NCBI GenBank assembly: GCA_014529385.2
Contig: CM043958.1
Coordinates: 85,793,525-85,857,524, forward strand
Reading direction: 5' to 3'
DNA length: 64,000 bases
Origin: Adiantum capillus-veneris
Lineage: Eukaryota > Streptophyta > Polypodiopsida > Polypodiales > Pteridaceae
The notes beneath the pieces were generated by a model, which did no database searches, had not been told where the DNA came from, and saw nothing but the letters and a program-made list of their open reading frames with translations. The translations under genes and the position numbers were made by a program. Shown one piece after another: positions 9,961-21,083 of the stretch (positions within the stretch are counted from its first letter, which is position 1; the number at the start of each line of letters is the position of its first letter).

Positions 9961-10152
9961 TGTTGGGGTATAAAGCCCAATGTGGTCGCCCAGGTAAGTG
10001 GGCGGGCCGCCAGGTATGTACACATATTCTTTTGTAAAAACCTAATAAGAACTCACTATGCTCTACACATTACAGTAGAGCGATTTCACCATATCCTCGT
10101 GCTCTTCTTCTCGCACTCTCTCTCGCGTCGCACTTCCGCTCGTACTCCTTCA
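9961..10152 (+). repeat. 3' LTR of Copia-A
   Basis: 192 bp, nearly identical to 4599-4792, and followed at once by the GGAAG target duplication and by the resumed gag of Copia-B. Confidence 0.95.
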
Positions 10153-11765
10153 GGAAGAATCAGATGCAAGATGTGCTTGTCCAAAAGAAACAGAAATTGC
10201 CTATTATTTATGCGACACGGACTGAAGAGATGAACTTGAATCAATTTTAGTGGGAGGAGCTTGATGAGCTATGCAGATCTACTATTAGATTGCACCTTGC
10301 TGAGTCAGTGTACTTTTCAGTGCTAGAATGTGAATCTGCCTATGCTTTATGGCAAAAGTTATGCAATACTTATGACAAGGATACGGCAAGTAATAAGGTT
10401 TTCATGATGCGAAAACTGTTTAACCTTCGCGAAGGAGTCAGCCAGTGTTGCCAGTCATATTAATGACTTTGATTCTCTGTTTGCCCAGATTCGTGCACAA
10501 CGGATAAATATTGATGATGAGATGAAAGCATCTTCTTGCTTTGTTCGTTGCCACCCTCATGGGATATCTTTTGCACAGTTGTCAGTAACTCTGCTCCTAA
10601 TGGTACGCTAGTGTACATTGATGTCACTAGTTCTCTTTTGTCAGAGGAAATGCGCTGCAAGGCTATGGATAGCTCACATCATGGTGAAGCTCATTATGTG
10701 CAAAAGGCTGGAAAACAGCGTAAAGGTAGTTCTTGGAATTGTGAATCCAAGAAAGAGGGCAATAGAGATGCTTCAAAGGGTAGATCAAAGTCTCCTGGTG
10801 GTCGCAATGTTCAATGCCATTATTGTGATAAGTTTGGTCACATAAAGAAGGATTGTTATGCTTGGAAGCGTGACAAAGGTAAAGGCAAAGGCAAAGACAA
10901 TGATGATAAAGAGGAGAAACCAAAGAGTTCGGTTAAGATTGAAGAACTGAATATAGTGCAACATGATTGTGATGCACAAGACATCAATATGTTAACTGAA
11001 AATAATGAGGTATTTTATGATGCACAAGAAACTTTATCTTTGCAGAGTTCTATGCCAGCAGAGCTACTCGTTAGTGGTGAAGTGTCCCATACATGGATTC
11101 TTGACTTGGACGCTTCGTTGCATGTCACACCTCATAGGCATTGGTTTACTACATATGAGGAAACAATTGGCACTGTTACGCTAGGTGACAACTACTCTTG
11201 TGACATTGTGGGCATAGGTGATATTGCTACGGTTATGGAAAATGGGGTGAGGTTTACCATACATAATGCGCGTCATGTTCCAGCTTTGACACGAAATTTG
11301 ATTTCGGTTGGACGTCTTGATGACTTGGGTTACAAAGTCACTTTTCATCAGCAGTCTTGGCATATTGCGAAAGGTCATCTTATTTTAGCCCATGGTTCTA
11401 AAGTTGGTACACTTTATCCTCTTTATGTATCTGACAAGAATAGTGTTCTTTCTGTAACCGAGTTGCCAACTGTTGCTTTGTGGCATAGCCAGTTAGGTCA
11501 TATGTCAAAGAAGGGAATGGAAACTCTTTCTTGTTTGGGCTACTTACCGTCTTTATCATTTTCTGATTTTTCCATTTGTGAACATTGTCAATATGGTAAG
11601 CAAACATGCGCACATCGTACACAGTCTTTTGACAAAGAAAGAAAGACCTTAGAGCTTGTGCATAGTGATTTATGTGGGCCTATGCCTTCTAAATCCCATG
11701 GTGGTGTGTATATTATGTTATATTCATTGACGATGCAACATCACATGTTTGGGTTTATCCCATGA
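10153..11765 (+). pseudogene. Copia-B gag, protease and start of integrase
   Basis: It resumes the gag interrupted at 4598. An early stop lies near 10246, then the frame 10536-11765 is open. Zinc knuckle CHYCDKFGHIKKDC lies near 10815-10857. The protease site reads ILDLDASLHVTP where ILDSGAS is usual, so the catalytic D-S-G has become D-L-D. The integrase zinc finger (LWHSQLGHM…CEHCQYGK) and HSDLCGPMP follow, then a frameshift at about 11710. The protein is about 60% like Copia-A by eye, so the two belong to one lineage but are well separated. Confidence 0.85.
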
Positions 11766-12424
11766 AGTCTAAAGATGAGACTTTTTCTTGTTTCAAAAAG
11801 TTATTATCTAGTGTGGAAACTCAGTCTGAACATAAGTTGAAAGCTTTACGCTCACACAATGGTGGAGAATATGTCTCTTAAGAGTTTGCAGACTTCTGTT
11901 CAAGTAGGGGAATTAAACACGAGTTTACAGCTCCTTATATCCCTGCACCAAATGGTGTTGCCGAACGAATGAATAGGACCATCCAAGAGAGGATTATGTC
12001 TATGCTATCACAGGCTAATTTACCGCAAGCGTTTTGGGTTGAAGCATTATACACTGTTGTGTATTTGATCAATAGATCACCACATGCTTCATTACAGTTT
12101 TGTGTACCTTTGGAGTTATGGTCAGGACATAAGTTGTCTTATGAAAAACTCCGTACATTTGGCTGCGAAGCTTATGCACATGTACCCAAGGAGTTGCGTG
12201 CTAAGCTTGACCCTAAGTGCATCTTTATTGCCTATGGTGTAGATGGTCAATTTGGCTATCGTTTATGGGATCCGAAAAGTCGATTAGTAATCCGTAGCAG
12301 TGATGTTGTCTTCAATGAGACCAAGATGCATAGGCAACCAACAAAAGAGGTTGAATTTTGGAAAGTGACGTTTTCCGATGTATCACCTCCTGCACAGATA
12401 GCTCCAGAGCCAATTACTACATAG
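11766..12424 (+). pseudogene. Copia-B integrase core and C-terminus
   Basis: The integrase core continues with frameshifts. The second catalytic Asp is lost (RSHNGGEY instead of RTDNGGEY) and a stop interrupts at 11879-11881. The frame from 11969 is open again from MNRTIQERIMSML to the linker, ending in a stop at 12422. Its match to the Copia-A integrase end (FGCEAY…VPKE…GYRLWDP) is clear. Confidence 0.85.
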
Positions 12425-12496
12425 GCTAGTACAAGCTCTGATCAGTCGAAGAGATCTCAAAGAGTCTCACATCTGCCAGAATGGTTTGTTCCAGGC

Positions 12497-14077
12497 GTGG
12501 ACTTTGTGTTGCTGACAGAAAGTGGTGAGCCTTCTTGTTACAAAGAGGCTATGCTAGCCAATGATAAGGTTCAGTGGGAACATGCTATGAAGAGGGAGCT
12601 ATCTAGTATTGCAAAGAACAAAACATGGGAACTTGTTCCATTGCCAAAAGGTAGGAAAGCTTTGCCTTGTAAATGGGTTTACAAGAAGAAGATTGCATCC
12701 AATGTTGAGAATTACAAAGCTCGTTTAGTGGCCAAAGGTTTCAAGCAAGGATATGGTGTAGATTTCCAGGAAATCTTTTCTCCAGTGGTCAAGATGACGA
12801 CACTAAGAATGTTGCTTGCTTTGGTTGCCACTGAAGATATGAAGCTTGATCAAATGGATGTCATTACAGCTTTCTTACATGGTGATGTCGAGGAAGAGAT
12901 TTATATGCAGCAACCTGAAGGGTTTGTGCTCAAGGGCAAGGAACATTTGGTCTGCAAGCTTCTGAAAAGTCTCTATGGCTTGACGCAATCGTCCAGACAA
13001 TGGTATCAAAAGTTTGATGCATTTATGCGTTCCCTAGGCTATAAGCGCAGTAATGAGGATCCATGTCTTTACGTGAAAAGACAACCAAATGGACAACTTA
13101 CTATGCTTATCCTTTATGTAGATGACATGCTTATTGCTGGTCATTCTAAGAAGGACATTGTTGACTTGAAAACCAAGTTGAAAAGTCAATTCCACATGAA
13201 AGATTTGGGTGAAGCCAATCACATTTTGGGTATGCGCATTACTCGTGATCGTAAGAAGAGGTTGTTGTACCTTTCTCAAAAAGAGTATGTGCACAAGGTT
13301 CTTGATCGTTTCAACATGCAGAAGGGGAAGGCCTTGAGTACTCCATTGCTTGCATATTTGAAACTTAGCAAGAACGATTGTCCCAAATCTGCTGAGGAAA
13401 AAGATGCGATGGCTAAAATTCCTTATGCTTCAGCTTGTGGTAGTCTCATGTATGCCAGGGTGGCTACAAGACCTGACATTGCACATGTAGTGGGAGTTGT
13501 CAGCAGATTTATGTCTAGCCCTGGTAAAAAGCATTGGGATGCTGTCAAGTCGATTCTTAGATATTTGAGTGGTACTGCAGCAGATAGACAATTATGCTAT
13601 GGTCGTGGAGAGTCATCCATTAAGGGATTTGTAGACAGTGACTATGCAAGCTGTGTTGACAGTCGTAAATCAACAACATGTTGGATTTACACATTTGCTG
13701 GTTCTGCTATTTCTTGGAGATCTATTATTCAAGATTGTACATCCATTTCTACCACAGAGGCAGAGTATGTTGCATTGAGTGAAGCATGCAAAGAAGCTAT
13801 TTGGCTTGCTCGCCTAGTGAAAGATCTTGGATTGGAGCAGTGTACACCAGTTCTTCATTGTGACAGTCAGACTGCTATTGCCTTGGCTAACAATCCAGTG
13901 TTTCATTCTAGAATGAAACTCATTGATGTGTGTTATCACTCCAGTCGTGAATGCCTAGCAAACAAGAGCCTTGATTTAGTGAAGATTCCTACGTCAGAAA
14001 ACACAGCGGATGCACTCACTAAGAGTCTCTCCAGCCATCAGTTTCAGCACTGTCGTGAGTTCATGGGCATTGGGTGA
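12497..14077 (+). pseudogene. Copia-B reverse transcriptase and RNase H
   Basis: 526 open residues. RT blocks are KARLVAKGFKQGYGVDFQE, QMDVITAFLHGDVEEEIYMQ and an intact YVDDMLIAG. RNase H keeps STTEAEYVALSEACKE and CDSQTAIALANNPVFHS. The domain looks biochemically complete but is cut off from its gag by upstream stops and the nested insertion, so it is part of a dead element unless rescued in trans. It ends at MGIG, like Copia-A (QLGVG). Confidence 0.9.
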
Positions 14078-14132
14078 AGAGTGGTTCTCTTCCACTCTTA
14101 TAGTCTCCCACATTGTCCATCAAGTGGGAGAA

Positions 14133-14457
14133 TGTTAGGTTTAATGGCCATGTGGCCAACCGCCCATCACTAACTGCCACTAACCCTAAGTGTACAGCTA
14201 TACACTTGTGTGAGCCACTAACACTAAGTACAATGTGTATTGTGCCTTAATGCATAAGATAAGAGAAAAAAGAAAGGGGGCACACTTGTGTGAGCCACTA
14301 ACACTAAGTACAATGTGTATTGTGCCTTAATGCATAAGATAAGAGAAAAAAGAAAGGGGGCACACAGTACGTCGGCTCTCCCCCTTCAACCTGTGTGTGT
14401 GTGTAAGTGTGTGCGTGCGTATTCTTCTTCCGTTGTGCTCCCAACTCCTCCCCTTCA
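14133..14457 (+). repeat. 3' LTR of Copia-B with internal duplication
   Basis: 325 bp against 240 bp at the 5' end. The excess is mainly a tandem 80-bp duplication (14202-14281 and 14282-14361) containing gtgtgagccactaacactaa and the gataagagaaaaaagaaagg tract. The preceding purine tract is at 14120-14132. Confidence 0.9.
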
Positions 14458-15706
14458 CAACCTACTCTTTGAGGAGTAGAAACGTATTTCTATTGGCCTA
14501 CCATGAAAGTGGACATACAAGAGTATGTTTCAAAATGCGTAGTATGCCAAAAGACCAAATATGATAGAGGGAAGCAACCTGGGTTACTCCAACCATTGCC
14601 TATCCCAAATTCACCATAGGAGAGTATATCCATGGATTTCATCTTTAGATTACCTAAGTCTGTCCATGGGAATACGGGAATATGGACAATAGTCGATAGG
14701 TTTAGCAAACAAGCACACTTTATTCCTATCAAAAAGACTATTAAGGCACACCAAATGGCAACTCTCTTCATATCTTAGATTTTCAAACACCATGGATTAC
14801 CAACATCCATCGTGTCAGATAGAGATCCTAGAATGACCAGTAATTTTTGGAAAGGTCTGTTTGAAAATCTAGGAACAAGATTGAATTTCTCTTCGACCTA
14901 TCACCCACAAACGGATGGCCAAAGTGAGAAATCTAATCTTACGATACTCGATCTACTCAAGACTTATGTTACCGAAGTAGATCAACGCTCACAATGGAAA
15001 AAGTATTTACCTCTTGTAGAGTATGCCTACAATAATATTGTACATACTTCTACGGGAAAAGCACCTTTTGAAATTATTGAGGGAAGACCTAAAAGTCCCT
15101 TGCTACTGAAAGTACATGGGAAGATCTTCGCCGCCGATGAGTATAGATGTTACCTACAAAAATATTTTCAAAAGATTAAGGATCCATCTCTCAACAAAGG
15201 CAAAAAGCAGCTGCTGACAAGCACAGAAGGGCCTTAGCATTCAAAGAAAATGATTGGGTCTTACTCAAGTTTCCCAAGGGTCGATTAAGGCAAACGACGG
15301 GAAAAAATCCTATGGGCCACCAAAAGTATTATGCTAAACTAGCAAAAAGATACTATGGTCCTTTCCAAAGCTTGAAGCCCATTAATCAGACGGCCTATCA
15401 ACTCAAGTTGCCCAACCATTGGCTCATACACAATGCTTTTCATGTGAGCCTACTCAAGCCTTACAAAGGAGATCCACCAAGTGAACCAATTATTGAAGAC
15501 CCTCCCGAAGTTGACGACCAAGAAGAGATGCTACAACCTGAAGCTATCCTTCGGCATGAAGACAAGGTACTACGCCATGGTAAGATTATCTGGCGGTATC
15601 TTATTAAATTTAAAAATTATCCTTTTGAAGATGCTAGATGGATGCAAGGAATAAAGCTTAAGGATAGTGTGAACCTTGTCAATGCTTACAATGCTACATT
15701 AGAATA
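14458..15706 (+). pseudogene. chromovirus integrase core, GPY/F module and chromodomain
   Basis: It resumes the chromovirus after Copia-B. The finger ends in CVVCQKTKYDRGK, then the integrase core MDFIF…, SDRDPRMTS and GQSEKSN gives the DDE triad. A stop at about 14776 and frameshifts near 15237-15310 break it. The GPY/F module (RYYGPFQSLKPI…HNAFHVSLLKPYKG) and a C-terminal chromodomain (LRHGKIIWRYLIKFKNYPFE) follow. The chromodomain directs insertion to particular chromatin in intact relatives and marks this as a chromovirus. Confidence 0.9.
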
Positions 15707-16069
15707 AGCAAATGTACAAATTTCTTTTAAATGATCCATGTTTTTGTCTTATAAGACTAATTCTCTTTTTATTGTGCACAAATTTAAATAGTATGCATGC
15801 TTAGAATCAATTTTGTGAGGACGACGTCACTCAAACACCAAGTAGAATTTGTCACTCTACTTTGGGAGAATGAAATGGACTAAAGAGCAGACATGCTTAC
15901 GGTAGCTATGTCTCCCAAGCACCAAATGGATTAGTCATCCATCTTGGAAAGATGTCGTTGGGTAAAAAGGGATCCTCTACTTGCTAAGTAAAATTGACTA
16001 ATGACTACGACTTTATCTATTCTACCTCATAGTCGAGGACGACTATGATTTCAAGAGAGAGGTAATGTC
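15707..16069 (+). other. 3' untranslated end of the chromovirus
   Basis: No reading frame. It ends with agtcgaggacgactatgatt and a purine tract (caagagagaggtaa) like those that precede chromovirus 3' LTRs, then four bases (tgtc), then the LTR of the next element. The chromovirus 3' LTR seems to have been displaced almost at its first base. Confidence 0.5.
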
Positions 16070-16594
16070 TGTAGATGGCTGAGACAGTCTGCAGATGGCT
16101 GAGACAGTCTCACTGGCTCGGAAGCGGCTCTTGTGAGACGAACTGTGGATCAGTCAGTAATTACCACAGTAGTTACCACAGTAATTCCCTAAGCATATAT
16201 ATAGGACCCATTATATTGTAATCGGGTTGGCATGAGTCATGGGCATGAATCGAGTCATTTGTCGGCTGTACCTCTGCTTAAGCTTTTGATTCATAATCCT
16301 TAGCCCTGAGTTGTTCTTGAGCTACATCATCTTTATTGTAATCTTTCATCTGTAATCCTAAATACAGCAGTATAGTATACTACAATCATACATACTTTGT
16401 ACTCATTCTCTCTGAGTTTGAAGCTGAATATGAACATTATTCTCAGTACTTCAGTCTGGTTCTCATTTCAGTAAATGTATTCTAGTTCAGTTTCTATTCC
16501 CTCGTCCAGTTTACTGTTTGAACCAACACATCATCAGTAGCTGTAAACTTCTAACACTGGAATCAGCTATCTAAAGAGATCAGCTCCAATTCCA
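16070..16594 (+). repeat. 5' LTR of the Athila/Tat-like element
   Basis: 525 bp starting TGTAGATGGCTGAGACAGTC and ending CTCCAATTCCA; the ends are defined by comparison with the inverted copy (527 bp). It carries an extra 20-bp duplication of its start, a TATA-like catatatataggaccc near 16194, and imperfect repeats of accacagtagttaccacag. Confidence 0.85.
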
Positions 16595-16595
16595 T

Positions 16596-16605
16596 TTTGG
16601 CAATC
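16596..16605 (+). promoter_or_regulatory. possible primer-binding site (tttggcaatc)
   Basis: It lies one base after the LTR end and does not match the initiator-Met site used elsewhere in the window. The same ten bases follow an LTR-like CA end at 38053-38062, which is why I list it. The tRNA is not identified. Confidence 0.3.
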
Positions 16606-16817
16606 ACGGTGGCTAGAGCTGTTGCTCATTGTCTAGAAAACTCATCTCCCAATTGGAAGTTTCTCAGATGCAGTAATGGCACCCAAAACCAGTCGTGGCT
16701 GAAAACCATCCTACCGTGTTGACCCTATTCCTGAGGAGTCAGAAAGAGACTCTGACTCCAAGCATGAGCTGGTAGACTGACACTGAGGCTCAGGAGGAGC
16801 ACAATCAGGCTAATGAG

Positions 16818-18201
16818 GTGCAGGATTCACAGCATTCCAGTCAGTCCAAACGCAGAAGGGCAAAAAGGGAAGCACCCAAGGCTAAAAGTTCTCGGTCCAG
16901 ACAGGGAGACGAGGGCGCCAAAGGCAGTAAAGGAAGTCACCATACTTCCAGTAGAAAGACTAGGGAGGACACAGAAACTGAGACAGAAGCAGATATTAAT
17001 TGGGATGCAGATACAAATAACTATAAGAAAAATCTAAAGTGGCGTCCAGACTTTAAGATGAGAAGCGGAGGGACCAACGGTGATCGGCATGATTACACAT
17101 CCTCGTTGAAAATATCTTTTCCAATATTCAAAGGAGGCAAGAAGGATGATCCGGATGTTCACATCCAAGCTTTTGAGCAGTATGCAGAGCTCAAAAATAT
17201 TGATGAGGATGACTGGGGTGAATACTTTTCGCAAACGCTGAAGGAGGCAGCGAGAAAGTGGTACTACCATTACCCGGCTTGCCAGCTTAGATCCTATAAT
17301 AAACTACTTAAAGCCTTCAGAATGGAATATTTCAACAACAGAGGTGATGAGGATATTCTTTGTCAATTGGATAAGATTAAGCAGAGGAAATTGTCAGTCC
17401 GAAGCTATGTTGAGAAAATCAAGGAGCTGACAAGGCAGCTGCAGGAACCACCATCAGAAAAGCGACTGCGAGCATGGTTCTTGAATGGCTTTTGCATCAA
17501 AAAGCTTAGGGAGCAGGAGGTGCCAGCACTGACGAAGAAATTCAATTATTTGGTGCAACGAGCCCTGAAGCTGGAACAACAAGCTAAGAAGGAAAAAGGT
17601 CATAAGAAGAGGAGGTCCAGTAGTAGCAGTTCTTCTACTGATAACTCTGATTCAAGCGGAGTTTCCAGCAGTTCTGAGAGTAGCTCCAATGAGAAGACCA
17701 AGGATAAGCCTAAAAAGGGGTCTTGGGCTAGGAAGATTGAAGAGATGGCTCGGCAAATTGTTGAGATTAGCCAGACCAGACAACCAGAGAGAAGAATGGA
17801 GACTTGGTGTTCAAAATGTAAATCTAAGGACCATGTTTCCAACGAGTGCCCACAGTGTACTTATTGTAAAGCCTATGGACATTTATGGAAACTATGGCAT
17901 TAGGATTCATCATTTCAAAATGGGCAAAGACTTGTCAGTAGTGGCATATACCAATGCCGAACCAGTAAGAGTGGAAACTGCCAACACTTCTCAAGAGGAG
18001 AAACCAGGTACCAATGGTCGTGGCAGATACCAAGAGGGTACTGGCCGGGGCCGGGGGCGTGGTAACTTCCAGAGTCAAAGTCTAAATTTCTATACTTGTG
18101 GAAAGTATGGGCATTTTGCAGCTCAATGTCCAAACACACCTGGGACTGCGGCTACTGAGGTGAAGGTACCAGAGCCAGTTCCAGTACGAGCAGTTACATG
18201 A
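16818..18201 (+). pseudogene. Athila/Tat-like gag with several zinc-binding motifs
   Basis: The frame 16818-17903 encodes a basic N-terminus, a capsid domain (LKISFPIFKGGKKDDPDVHI…FNNRGDEDILCQLDKIKQRK…LNGFCIKKLRE), a Ser-rich tract, and a knuckle CSKCKSKDHVSNEC followed closely by CTYCKAYGH. A frameshift near 17880 moves to the frame ending at 18201, which has an RGRGRG tract and a third knuckle-like motif (YTCGKYGHFAAQC) whose first Cys appears to be Tyr. Three zinc motifs are more than the usual one or two. Confidence 0.8.
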
Positions 18202-19469
18202 AGCAAAGGAGTAGTGATTGAGGAAATCCCAAAGATTCAAGAAAAACCAGTCACTACTGAAAGCAGCAAATGGGCTCAACAGAGAGAGGTATGGAAGGCC
18301 AAGGGTAAAGAAAAGGTGGTTGATGAATGGCAGGAGCAGAGAGAACTAGCAGCAAAAATCACAGAGGATTTAGCCAAGAAGTTGCTAGAGCAGCCAGAAA
18401 GTTCTGAAGCACGGGTCATTCAAAAGATACCAGCCTAATCTACTAAGACAGATCAGTCAAAGACTGGCATACCTGAGACCATGTTGGCTGTAGTACAAGG
18501 GATGATTGAAGAGTTGGGAGTTGATAGAGGAGCTGAAAGCACTACAATGAAGGAATGGCATTGTGAAGATATTACCAGTTCTTCGAGCTCCGATAACAAC
18601 TCTGACCATGAGAAAGAGGAAATTCATGTCAAAATCTGTGATAGAATCCAGAAACTCACTGTGGAGTTGGAAGACATTAGAAGGACTTTTCCTGAAGCAA
18701 TGAAATTCATCAGACAGCGAAGGAAGGCTGAGGCGGAGGCTAGGATAGTTGACTTGACGACTGTCCGAGATGATGAAGTGCCGCTAATTCAGATAGATTA
18801 CAAAGTTCGGAAACAATGGGAACCACTTTCGAGTGTTATCTTGGATGGAGGAGCAGGAGTGAACATCATGGGAGTACATCTTCAGCAGAGGATGGGCATC
18901 ACAAATTTGAAGCTGGCACCTTTCAAAGTGCGGATGGCAGATCATCGAGTAGTGCAAGCTACTGGTATGATAAAAAATATGCCGATATGAGTGGGCAAGG
19001 AGAAGTTCAACACCAATTTTCTAGTTCTCAATGTGCAAGGAGCATATGGAATGCTACTAGGGCACCCATGGTTGCGAACGACATAGGCTATTCACGACTA
19101 TGCTAATCAAACACTGACTCTACAAGGGGCCAGTGGGTGGCAGAATCCAGATTCAGACAAACAATACTAAAAGCTGGAGAAAGGAGCTGAGACCTAAAGA
19201 ACTATGCCAAAAGTATAAGATCAAGAAGATTGAAAGGATGTTAGCAGCTCTAAAATATTTTTCCCTTAGCAGAAATTGATCTCAATGCAGTTCTATTGAA
19301 CAAGGAGCAAGATGACAAACAGAAGAAGCAGTTTCCAGACCAGTTTACTGAACTCAATTCATGAGAATGATCAGTTCAGTTAACTGGAAGGCTGGAAGGA
19401 TAAATTGAATCCAGTACGCCAGATGGGCCAACACATTTTAGGGAGGACACGGCAAATCAGAACAGTGAT
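18202..19469 (+). pseudogene. Athila/Tat-like gag-pol linker and protease
   Basis: Frames 18214-18438 (Lys/Glu-rich) and 18481-18990 precede the RT. The second contains VILDGGAGVNIMG near 18836, the protease active-site region of this group, where D-G-G replaces the usual D-S/T-G. It is stopped at 18988. The rest of the protease continues in other frames (ending MLLGHPWLR near 19050) before further stops. Confidence 0.65.
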
Positions 19470-20471
19470 TTGGAACTCAAACGGCTGTCTTGGGATTACG
19501 CTACAGAGTCAACCAAAAGAAAAGGTGGCGGGCCTAACTGGTTACTCCCAAATGACCAAGAGATTGAGGAATGGAATCTAGGCTCTGAAGACAACCCTAG
19601 AATGATCAAAGTTCACAAACATCTCAACCCAACAATGAAGGAGAAAGCACACAAAATGTTCCAGCATTACAAAGATGTTTTTGCCTGGGAACACACTGAT
19701 TTGAAAGGGGTGGATCCAGAGGTCTGCCAGCACAGGATACCACTGAAGCCAGATGCCAGGCCAGTAAGACTGCAGCGGTACCAAATGAATCCCAATTATG
19801 CTAAGAAGATCAAGGAAGAGATTGACAACCTTCTCAAAGCTGGGTTCATCACTGAAGTAGCCAGTAGCGATTGGTTGTTTCCTATTGTAGTTGTTCCCAA
19901 AAAGAATGGGAAGTTGAGAGTATGTGTGGATTATAGGAAACTCAATGCTCAAACCATCAAGGATCCATTTCCATTGCCTTTCACAGATATGTTGCTTGAT
20001 GAGATTGCAGGGTATGAGATGTACAATTTCATGGATGGATATACTGGCTACAACCAATTACAAATTGCTCCTGAGGACCGCGGGAAGACCACTTTCATTA
20101 TAGAGTGGAGAGCATTTATGTATTTGGTAATGCCATTTGGCCTATGCAATGCACCAACCACTTTTCAACGGTGTATGATGGAGATATTCAATGAGTTTCT
20201 TCATCGGCTCCTCGCCATATTCATGGAAGATTTCACTGTATATTCAACTGAGGAACAACATTTACTGTTCCTGGAAATGGTTTTTAAGCGCTATCAGGAG
20301 AAGAGGATTTGTCTGAATCCATTTAAATCTGTTTTCCTAGTCTGGAAAGGACAGCTACTGGGACATGTAGTATCCAGCAATGGAATAGAAATGGCCAACG
20401 ACAAGATCCAGTGTGTTCAGCAGGCCAAGGTGCCCAGGAATGCATCTGAGTTAAGTTCTTTCTTGGGATAA
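19470..20471 (+). pseudogene. Athila/Tat-like reverse transcriptase
   Basis: 334 codons of RT: VVPKKNGKLRVCVDYRKLNA, FPLPFTDMLLDEIAGYEMYN, GYNQLQIAPEDRGKTTFI, MPFGLCNAPTTFQRCMM. The catalytic loop reads IFMEDFTVYS, so the first Asp of YxDD is Glu. A stop falls at 20469-20471 within the conserved SSFLG…INFFRRF segment, separating RT from RNase H. It is therefore inactive. Confidence 0.9.
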
Positions 20472-21083
20472 ATTAACTTTTTCAGAAGATTTGTGCATAA
20501 ATTTGCCTCCCAAGCTCTACCACTGTATGAGCTCACAAAGAAAACCAACAAGTTCAATTGGACTGCTGAGTGTGAGGAAAGTTTTCAGAACTTAAAAAGT
20601 GTCATTATCAGTAAACCAGTCCTTCGGAAACCAAATTGGGATGTTATCTTCCATGTACATGTGGATGCTTCGGGGTTGGCGATGGGGGTGATACTAGCCC
20701 AGCCAGATGGAAGGACTGACTATCATGTCTACTTCGCTAGTCGCAGATTCAGTCAGGCTGAACAAGGTTATACAACCACTGAACAAGAAGCTCTAGGGAT
20801 GGTTTCCAATGCTACAAAATTCAGGCATTATTTACTAGGCAAATTGTTTCATTTCTATGTGGATCATCAGGCTCTCTTGTTCTTGATTAATAAAGTCATT
20901 ATTCAAGGCAGGCTAATACGGTGGATGATGTTCCTTATGGAATTTGAATTTTGGATTTTCCATAAACCTGGCAAGAACCACTGCGGCACTGATTTTCTCT
21001 CTAGGAGTATGGAGGGCTATTCCGAAGAGTCTTTAAGAGACAAACCAGTGGATGCTGAATTATTTCACTTGGAAGCGACATAA
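20472..21083 (+). pseudogene. Athila/Tat-like RNase H
   Basis: It starts with FFRRFVHKFA and contains HVDASGLAMGVILAQPDGR, TTTEQEALGMVSNATKFRHY, FYVDHQALLFLI and HKPGKNHCGTDFLSRS, that is, all four acidic catalytic positions. It would degrade the RNA strand of the RNA-DNA hybrid. It is out of context after the RT stop. Confidence 0.85.

Larger units (their letters stand above)
4599..10152 (+). mobile_element. Copia-A, complete young Ty1/copia retrotransposon
   Basis: All parts are present: 5' LTR 4599-4792, primer-binding site 4795-4806, leader, a single gag-pol frame 5891-9871, polypurine tract just before 9961, and 3' LTR 9961-10152. The 5-bp duplication GGAAG flanks it (4594-4598 and 10153-10157). 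By eye the LTRs differ by three substitutions and a 2-bp indel. With no stop codon in gag-pol, this is a recent and possibly still mobile insertion. Whether it is transcribed cannot be seen. Confidence 0.95.
3161..14457 (+). mobile_element. Copia-B, Ty1/copia retrotransposon (interrupted by Copia-A)
   Basis: Paired LTRs (3161-3400 and 14133-14457) both start TGTTAGG and end CCTTCA. A primer-binding site complementary to initiator-Met tRNA follows the 5' LTR, and a purine tract (caagtgggagaa) precedes the 3' LTR. Flanks GAACC (left) and CAACC (right) are a 5-bp target duplication with one mismatch. Its coding region has frameshifts and stops. It sits inside the integrase of the chromovirus and was later hit in gag by Copia-A. 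Confidence 0.9.
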
